NCBI GenBank assembly: GCA_013339765.2
Contig: JABSTR010001663.1
Coordinates: 16,145-80,144, forward strand
Source of the DNA: Haemaphysalis longicornis
Taxonomy: Eukaryota > Arthropoda > Arachnida > Ixodida > Ixodidae
Length of the DNA: 64,000 bases
Direction: 5' to 3'
In this document: positions 57,668 through 64,000 of the stretch, piece by piece
Numbering within the stretch: position 1 is the stretch's first letter
Layout: each line of letters opens with the position of its first letter
Translations under genes and position numbers: made by a program
The notes under the pieces: generated by a model
What the model was told of the DNA's origin: nothing
The model's input: only the letters and a program-made list of their open reading frames with translations
The model's database searches: none

Positions 57668-58029
57668 GCGGCACGTGTCATTTCAGTTGTCGGGTTATTG
57701 CTTTTTCTTTTGTGTGTGGGTTTGTGTGGTTTCCCTCCCCGTTTTTTCTTTTTCTCTTTTTCCTTTTTCTTTTTTTCTTTGTCCTTTCTTCCTTTACCTA
57801 GGTATTCCCCCCCCCCCCCTTCCCTACCTTCTCTTAGACCATAGGCTTGCCGATATTTTCTGATAAGGACCCCACTCTCAGCGCCTGTTCTGCTTCCGGC
57901 GGTTCTGAGAGCCTTTAGATATGCCGTGCGGCGGGTCAACAAACAACCTCTCATCCTTTCTCTCCAAAAATGCCGGGAATATCAACCCCCGGCTGACTTC
58001 CTTGTGAATAATTTCACTTCCTTCTTTCC

Positions 58030-58140
58030 TTCTCTCCTCTCACCTGGGGACCTACCCGTATATAAAGCGTGCTAGCAAGGCAAGAGGTTGCCCGGATGAA
58101 AGCAAGTGTCTTTGCTGAAACGTTGGCAACAATCGTGCTT
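58030..58140 (+). repeat. Direct repeat, copy 2
   Basis: Counterpart of 57425-57590. A TATATAAAG lies at about 58060-58068. Confidence 0.7.
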
Positions 58141-58149
58141 TTACCGGAC

Positions 58150-58560
58150 TTCTCGGGGTGACGGGGACCTTTTTAGCCCCCGGGCCGTGACTCGAGTGTC
58201 TACGACATGTCGAGATTGGTCGACCAGCGTTGAACCCTCTTAAGCTCCCTATGGCACCAAGACTGCGATAACAGAGGCCCTCGCTTTGCATGTAGTGAAT
58301 CAGAATAGGAAATGAGGGGCTGGTTGTAATAATACGGAAATAAGGGTTGGCCGTCAAGAAAACCTCGGAAAGCAAAGGGGAGGATGTGGTAGGTCATTGA
58401 AACAGATAAAGATTTGGGAAAGAAAAAAAGTGGAGAAAAATGCCCGCCAGGTGGGATCCGAACCCACGGCCTCCAGAATACCGGTCTGGTGCGATAACCA
58501 CTACGCCACCGGCGGGGCGATTTTCCCCTCCACTTTCTGGGTATTTATGTCCATGTAATT
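58150..58560. repeat. tRNA-headed repeat (family D), copy 1
   Basis: It shares CCCCCGGGCCGTGAC, ACATGTCGAGA, GGTAGGTCATTGAAACAGA and the tRNA-like segment with 63121-63720. Reading direction of the tRNA-like part is minus. Confidence 0.75.
58444..58515 (-). repeat. tRNA-like sequence in family D copy 1
   Basis: It folds by eye with acceptor CCGCCGG/CTGGCGG, anticodon stem CCAGA/TCTGG, and T stem GTGGG/CCCAC. The loop CCGGTAT would give a GGT anticodon, but position 33 is C instead of U. A repeated copy at 63205 suggests a SINE or repeat-borne tRNA relic. Confidence 0.55.
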
Positions 58561-58569
58561 TTTCCTGTG

Positions 58570-58570
<1 letters not shown>

Positions 58571-58640
<70 letters not shown>
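58571..58640. repeat. TA microsatellite
   Basis: Alternating TA with one TT break, directly before the LINE. Confidence 0.95.
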
Positions 58641-58641
<1 letters not shown>

Positions 58642-58643
<2 letters not shown>

Positions 58644-58988
58644 GTGGGCATGGCTGCAGCACAACAGGCAACATACTGAGCAATCCTTTTTGCTTTGTGC
58701 TTCAGGTTTTTCTGGGCATCCATCTGGCACCAGACTATCTCCAAAGGACATGCGCGGAACAAGGACCGGGGCCTGCTCTGGAATTGACGGCGCCTATCAA
58801 GAACACCACGTGTGACACGGCTGAACTTCGCTTCACCGTGCCAGCGTGGCTATCTACTGCTGTGACATCACATCACTTGCCATATTCAAGGGCTATAAGA
58901 GCACCTCCGGCCCCGTCGTTCGCCAGTGGGCATGGCTGCAGCACAACAGGCAACATGCTGAGCAATCCTTTTTGCTTTGTGCTTCAGG
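58642..58988 (+). repeat. 5' direct repeats of the LINE (64 bp, 283 bp apart)
   Basis: AGTGGGCATGGCTGCAGCAC occurs at 58642 and 58925, matching for about 64 bp with one change (ATACTG versus ATGCTG). The second copy supplies the ATG at 58955. Confidence 0.85.
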
Positions 58989-59116
58989 TTAGTCGTCACC
59001 ATCTTTCTTACTGTATACGTAGCGATGACCTATTTTTAGTGCTGCTGCCCTGCCCACTATGTGTTCATTGCTTTCTTAACAGTGTTGTTCTGTTATCAAA
59101 GGATCTTTTGACATGT

Positions 59117-59143
59117 GGGGATATTGAATCAAACCCAGGGCCT
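59117..59143 (+). other. 2A-type ribosome-skipping motif
   Basis: GDIESNPGP matches the 2A core D-x-E-x-N-P-G-P. Skipping would fall between Gly (59138-59140) and Pro (59141-59143). 2A-like motifs are reported in ORF1 of some CR1/L2-type LINEs, where they can also overlap an N-terminal signal sequence. Confidence 0.75.
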
Positions 59144-59303
59144 CCTAACGAAGATTTGTTGAAGGAACTGTTGGAAGGCCAAAAAAAGCTTACTTCTGTC
59201 GCTGAATGCGTTCAGGAATCGCAAGTAAAGATTGAAAAAAGAATTTCAGGTTTAGCTGATCGCACAGACAGCCTCGAACAGAAATTGAATGAACTTAGCA
59301 GTT

Positions 59304-59548
59304 ACCCGCCGCGATGGCTCAGTGGCTAAGGCGTTGCGCTGCTGAGCACGAGGTCGCGGGTTCGATTCCCGGCCGCGGCGGCCGCTTTTCTGATGGAGGC
59401 GAAAAGCAAAAACGCCCGTGTGTACGAGATTTCGGCGCACGATAAAGATCCCCAGGTGGTCAAAATTATTCCGGAGCCCTCCACTACGGCGCGCCTCATC
59501 GCCTGCGTTGCGTCGGCGCGTTAAACCCTACAATCAATCAATCAAATT
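59304..59548 (+). mobile_element. Full-length tRNA-type SINE inserted in LINE ORF1
   Basis: The head starts CCCGCCGCGATGGCTCAG, with the T arm GGTCGCGGGTTCGATTCCC. The body runs through CGGCGCACGATAAAGATCCC and GCGCCTCATCGCCTGCGTTG to a CAATCAATCAATCA tail. The 16 bp duplication AATGAACTTAGCAGTT flanks it exactly (59288-59303, 59549-59564). Confidence 0.95.
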
Positions 59549-60109
59549 AATGAACTTAGCAGTTTGTCTACCGACGTTAAGAATATGAAGTTTTCAACAT
59601 CAAAGCTTGAAAAGCAGGTATCAACGCTTATTGACAAAGTAGATGACCTTGAGAATAGAAGCCGCAGAAATAACTTAATCATTTACGGGTTAGAGGAGCC
59701 TTCTGAAGAAAAGCCTGAGGATCTGAAAGCAAAAGTACAGGAAGATATTTTCAGAAGAAATTAGAAATAACAGTAACGGGAATTGAAAGATGTCACAGGT
59801 TTGGCAAAAAACAAATGACGGGCCACGCCCTGTGATCATAAAGTTTCTGACTACCTGGAAAAAACTAACGTTTTGTCGAGTGCATTTAAATTAAAGGGAA
59901 GCACATTGTCACTGTCTGAAGACTTTTCCAAACGAGTTCGAGAAACACGGAAGCAATTGCGGAAAAGTTCAGAGGAAGAACGACTGCGCGGCTGTAAGAC
60001 AAGACTAGTTTATGATAAGCTTAAGGTTGATGACGTCTTGTTTGCATCGGACGAAGGAAAGGGACACGCTTTAGCTGAAGAAAAATCGAATTGACACAAA
60101 AACAAGCAC

Positions 60110-62802
60110 TCCGGCCCCATTAAAAATACTTAATGTAAATTGTAGGAGCGTTTCTTAATAAGGCCACTGAATTAGAAGCATTAATACTTTCTCATGATCC
60201 AGCTGTTGCTGTTCTTGACGGAAACGTGGCTAAGCGACTCGGTTTACGATAGTGAGTTTGTTCCGTCTGGCTACACCGCATACAGAAATGACCGGGGTAG
60301 TAAAGGCAGCGGTGTTTGTGTACTTTTTAAAGAAAACCTTAAAATATGTAGAATGGCAGATATACCAGGAGTAGAAGGTATTTTTGTAAGGCTTACCACA
60401 ATGATGTCCGTTACATTATAGGAGGTGTCTATAGGCCCCCAAACGCTTCTGTTGAAGTGCTGAATGAACTGCAAAATTGTTTGAAATTGAATATTAAGCA
60501 TGATGACCGGATTATAATGACAGGAGATTATAATTTACCTAACATAGATTGGAAAAACTTTGCCTTGAAGCAGCGAGAATGTTCGGGTGAAGCTATGCTT
60601 GATATTTGCTACAGTTTTGACCTCCTTCAGTTAGTTGAAGGCTACCCAAGAATTCAAGGTACCGCTCAGTACCTTGAATCTTACCCTAGATCTTTTCTTC
60701 GTTAACCAGGCAATTACACCTAAAGCAACTACTGAGATATTTCCTGGAATTTCCGATCATCATGCTGTACTATTTACTCTAAGTGACACAGTTTCGATAA
60801 GACATTACCCGTTTTATCTTTTCCCTAATTTCGATCGTGCAGATAATACTGCTATTATAGATCTCGTTTCATTCAACTTTGACGACTTTGCGAATAATGC
60901 AACTGATATACACAATTTATGGAACTGGTTTAAGGACATTGTCAAAGAATGCATAGAATCATTTGTGCCTCTGGTAACTAAAAATCGGAGCGAACAAATC
61001 CATGGATTTCTCGGGTGACACTGAGGTTAAGAAGGCAAATAAAGCGTCTAAAGAAAAAACGAAGTCAGAACGTAACGTATTCAGAACAAATCGCCGACCT
61101 TTCAGTAATATTGAAAAATCAAATTCAAACAGATAAGCAGCGTTATTTTGGGGAGTCCTTGCCAAATTACTTGACCTCGTGTCCCGAGAAATTTTGGAGG
61201 AGCATTTAACCCACGTCAAAAGATTGTGACGTCTTTAATGTCGGCGGTATTCTCACGCACGAAAATGCTCGAATTGCAAATGCTTTCAATGATCATTTCA
61301 AATCCGTTTTTTCTTGTGACAACTTTGTTTTACCGATCTTTAAAACTTTTTCGCCACGAATGCCCGATATTGTTGTTAGTGAACAGGGCATACTGAACAT
61401 TCTTGTGAAACTTGATATCAGAAAATCTTCTGGACCCGACAATATCCCTAAGGCTTTCTTAAAGAGATACGCTGAATGGACCTCGAAGTACCTCCATGTT
61501 CTTTTTACAAAACCGCTGCGCAAGGGCCAGGTTCCGGACGACTGGAAAACGGCCGGAGTCAAGCCTATCCATAAATCAGGAAACAAGCAGAGTGCCAAAA
61601 TTATCGTCCTGTCTCGCTAACTTCAACCGTTTGTAAGCTTCTCGAACACATTATCAACAATAGTATTTCACATTTTCTGGATGAACATAATATCTTAAAC
61701 CAACATCATCATGGATTCAGGAAGGGATTTTCAACAACGACACAATTGGTATCAACAATACACGACTTCGCTACTTCAATTAATCATGGCAAACAAACAA
61801 ACATTTAATAACTGATCAACTTATTAAATGGATATCGGCCTACTTGAAAAACAGGGAACAATTTGTAGTTTTTAAAAATCATTCCTCTCACAGGGTTGCT
61901 GTTGACTCTGGCGTCCCTCAAGGGTCGGTTCTGGGTCCCCTTGTATTTATTTTGTATATTAAAGACATAGTAAATGATATCCCTGTAAATATTAGGCTCT
62001 ATGCGGACGATTGCATTATTTACTCCGAAATAGAATCCCCCAAGGACCAAGTTTTGTTAAACGAGCCTCTAAACAAGGTTGTTTCCTGGTGCGAGGCTTG
62101 GCAAATGTCAATCAATTTTGAAAAACGGTGTACATGTCCATTTCTCATAAGAAAAACCAATTAAATTTTCAATATTCTGCAAACAATTCCATTCTTTCCA
62201 AGGTTCAATCCTACAAATACTTTGGGTTATGGATAACAAACGATCTTAATTGGACAAAACACATTGGCATAGTAACTTCCAAGGCTAATCAGAAACTCTT
62301 CTTTTTACGAAGGACTTTGAAACTTTCCCCTCCATCCGTCCGTATTCTTGCTTACAAATCGATAGTCCTACCCATACTTGATTATGCAGCGGTGATCTGG
62401 GATCCATTAACTCAAATTAGCATTCATAAAGTAGAAAAATTACAAAGAAGAGAAGTTAGCTTCATATATAACAGTTATGGACGCACCTCGGTAACTGAAC
62501 TTTTAGTCAGAGCTAACTTACCCTCAATTTCAGAAAGAAACCGCATATCCCGATTAAAATATTTATACCAAATCGTTAATGGGCATTACAAGATAAATAT
62601 TGGAAAAATTATTTCATTTTCTTCAGGTTACGCCACTAGACAACGCCATGTTCGTACAATAACTCCGTTCCGTACCCGCAATAATTGCTTCAAATATTCT
62701 TTTTTTCCTAGAACTCTGCAGGATTCGAATAGTTTAAATAACCATCAAGTTACAAATCAATCTTTAGCATCCTTTGCTGCTGGTCTAGAAAAGCAGAGAT
62801 AA
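60110..62802 (+). pseudogene. LINE ORF2 (endonuclease and reverse transcriptase)
   Basis: EN motifs: LFLTETWLSD (about 60207), then GSGVCVLF, GDYNLPNIDW (60524-60553) and SDHHAVLF (60756-60779). RT motifs: SSGPDNIPKAFL, VKPIHKSGNK, HHGFRKGFSTTTQL, SGVPQGSVLGPL and YADDCIIY (motif C). A C-terminal segment with SYKYFGLWITNDLNW continues to 62802. Motif A is missing: after NHGKQTN (about 61805) the sequence resumes at DQLIKWISAYLKN, so about 90-100 bp are deleted. Frameshifts at about 60420, 60705, 61018, 61210 and 61620. Confidence 0.85.
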
Positions 62803-63049
62803 TAATTTTACTGCTGTGCTAGTTTGGTTTTCTTTTCATAAAATGAAACTGATGTTTCATCTGTACTATTTTTGTTACGTTTGATTGCGTTTGTAAAACG
62901 CAATTGATGTTTCTTTTTTTTTACTTGTGTTATATGGCTGCCTACTATGTGAAATGTGAGTGACTGTTCCATTTGTTTGCCTGGTGTTATATGCTCATAT
63001 TTCCGTCTTTTGTACCCACCTGCGAAAATCCCTCCAGGGGATTGGAGTA

Positions 63050-63062
63050 CCAATAAATATAA

Positions 63063-63117
<55 letters not shown>

Positions 63118-63120
63118 ACA
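63050..63120 (+). repeat. LINE 3' simple-repeat tail
   Basis: TAAATAAA-type repeats follow ACCAATAAATATAA, a typical LINE 3' end. Confidence 0.9.
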
Positions 63121-63720
63121 AATCTCGGAAAGCAAAGGGGAGAAGGTGGTAGGTCATTGAAACAGACAAAGAATTTAGAAAGTAAGAAAGTGGAGACAAA
63201 AAGCTCACCAGGTGGGATCCGAACCCACGACCTCCAGAATACCGGTATGGTGCGATGACCACTACTCTACCGGCGGGGCGATATTCCCCTCCACTTTCTG
63301 GGGTATTTATGTCAATGTAACTGTTTCTTTGCTTGGGGGTGGTTGCCAGCGCCACTCCGACTTCTCAGGGTGAAGGGGACCTTCTTTTTAACCCCCGGGC
63401 CGTGACAAGAGTGTCTACATGTCGAGAGTGGTCGCGACCAGCTGAACGGGCATTTTTTTCTCCACTTTCTTTCTTTCAAATTCTTTATCTGTTTCAATGA
63501 CCTACCATTCTCCCCTTTTCTTTCCGAGGTTTTTGACTGCCTACTATTATTTCTGTTTTTTAAACGAGCCCCTCATTCCCTTTCTGATTCGCTACATGCA
63601 TAGCGAGGGCCTCTGTTCTGGCAGTCTTGATGCCATAGGGAGCTTAAGAGGGTTCAACGCTGGTCGACCACTCTCGACATGTCGTAGACACTTAGTCACG
63701 GCCCGGGGTTAAAAATAAGG
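63121..63720. repeat. tRNA-headed repeat (family D), inverted pair, copies 2 and 3
   Basis: 63121-63435 runs in the same direction as 58360-58560. 63448-63712 is the inverse of 58190-58430, with CCCTCATTCCC, AGCGAGGGCCTCTGT and GGTCGACCACTCTCGACATG. The two parts are therefore head to head. Confidence 0.75.
63205..63276 (-). repeat. tRNA-like sequence in family D copy 2
   Basis: Same form as 58444-58515 with changes: CACCATACCGGTATTCTGG in the anticodon arm, and weaker acceptor pairing. Confidence 0.5.
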
Positions 63721-64000
63721 TCTCCGCCACCGCGACGCAACTATATCGCTTTCTGCTCGGCTTTTTCGCGTACCCCTGCTGCAGCTGATATGTGTGGCGT
63801 TGATTTTTGTTCGCTTCACGTCAATAAAATGCACGGAGAATGCCTCCAGAGCGCAGAAATGTGCGAGAAGGATTGATCATGAGGGTGAATAAATAGTGCT
63901 TCCAAAATCAGCGTACGACCGTACGCCATCGTCAATTTGCTAGGTGCGAAGTCTTTCCGATTCAGCCCGACGACCACTCGCGGCGGCACTCAAGGGAGCA
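63721..64000. other. Unassigned stretch to the window edge
   Basis: No gene or repeat was recognised. Confidence 0.35.

Larger units (their letters stand above)
58955..60094 (+). pseudogene. LINE ORF1 (2A motif, coiled coil, RNA-binding domain)
   Basis: The ATG at 58955 opens a frame with a hydrophobic stretch (LFLVLLPCPLCVHCFLNSVV, about residues 26-45). The 2A motif is GDIESNPGP (59117-59143). It is followed by a heptad-rich coiled coil (LLEGQKKLTSVAEC on to SLEQKLNEL). A SINE splits the frame at 59304. Downstream come VDDLENRSRRNNLIIYGLEE, GIERCHRFGKK and FSKRVRETRKQLRK, the order of type II ORF1 proteins (coiled coil, RRM, C-terminal domain). Frameshifts and stops near 59762, 59830 and 59850 break it. 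Confidence 0.8.
58642..63120 (+). mobile_element. CR1-like LINE with ORF1 (2A motif) and ORF2
   Basis: About 4.5 kb. The 5' part has a 64 bp direct repeat (58642-58705 and 58925-58988). ORF1 (58955-60094, with frameshifts) has a hydrophobic N-terminus, a 2A motif, a coiled coil and an RNA-binding ORF1 fold. ORF2 (about 60110-62802) has EN and RT. The 3' end is ATAAATATAATAAATAAAT-type simple repeat (63050-63120). A SINE sits in ORF1. Decay consists of stops, frameshifts and one RT deletion. Confidence 0.88.

Noticed and set aside
58444..58515. A functional tRNA-Thr gene
   Set aside because: The fold is good, but position 33 is not U and the sequence is part of a multi-copy repeat. Reported as a repeat-borne tRNA-like sequence instead.
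57574..58762. Open frames of alternating Ile-Tyr over TA repeats
   Set aside because: These are translation artefacts of TA microsatellites (33320, 57592, 58571).
53714..64000. Upstream exons of the MAM gene
   Set aside because: I looked for the C-x-FE-CGW and LvSP blocks on the minus strand and did not find a convincing exon.

Overview
The window is a stretch of a large, repeat-rich arthropod genome, most likely an ixodid tick. The reasons are the mixture of tRNA-headed SINEs, I-like, RTE-like and CR1-like LINEs, long-TIR foldback elements and Ty3/Gypsy and BEL/Pao remnants, plus a host gene with short exons and introns of 4 to 16 kb. There are no bacterial features. The assignment to ticks rests on recognising repeat styles, not on a database match.

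One host gene accounts for the layout from about 7.5 kb to 53.7 kb. Six exons on the minus strand (53713-53526, 49687-49603, 37799-37659, 21346-21027, 14834-14750, 7718-7542) join with compatible phases and GT-AG sites. They encode part of one MAM domain, a complete second MAM domain and the start of a third, with one or two residues between domains. Both ends of the gene lie outside the window. No other convincing host gene was found.

Nearly everything else is mobile DNA, mostly in the introns. From left to right: a broken Ty3/Gypsy element with its short LTR (1-2580); a Tc1/mariner-type remnant with 0.4 kb TIRs (2978-4238); an I-like LINE piece with RNase H (9600-10600); a CR1-like LINE with EN and RT (about 11070-13930) carrying a SINE; an RTE 3' end (15182-15935); a palindromic pair of tRNA-derived repeats (23214-23641); a well-preserved Ty3/Gypsy element with two 685 bp LTRs and a 5 bp target duplication (23964-27985); a BEL/Pao fragment (28470-28830); an I-like LINE (33360-37520) whose RT catalytic motif is split by a 0.9 kb foldback MITE (34312-35211); a hAT-like MITE (44113-44633); a six-monomer satellite (50747-51610); a full-length SINE (51731-51977); a TIR MITE (56761-57132); and a second CR1-like LINE (58642-63120) with a 2A-type ribosome-skipping motif in ORF1.

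The observations most worth following up are these. (i) A dispersed repeat family with a palindrome near each end carries, in five of six copies here, a TATA-type box 30-33 bp upstream of a TCAGTC initiator. (ii) The 24-28 kb LTR element runs from protease directly into the integrase zinc finger in one open frame, a gene order like Gmr1-type elements. (iii) The 2A motif in the LINE follows a hydrophobic N-terminus. (iv) The multi-MAM gene can be assembled across 46 kb of repeats.
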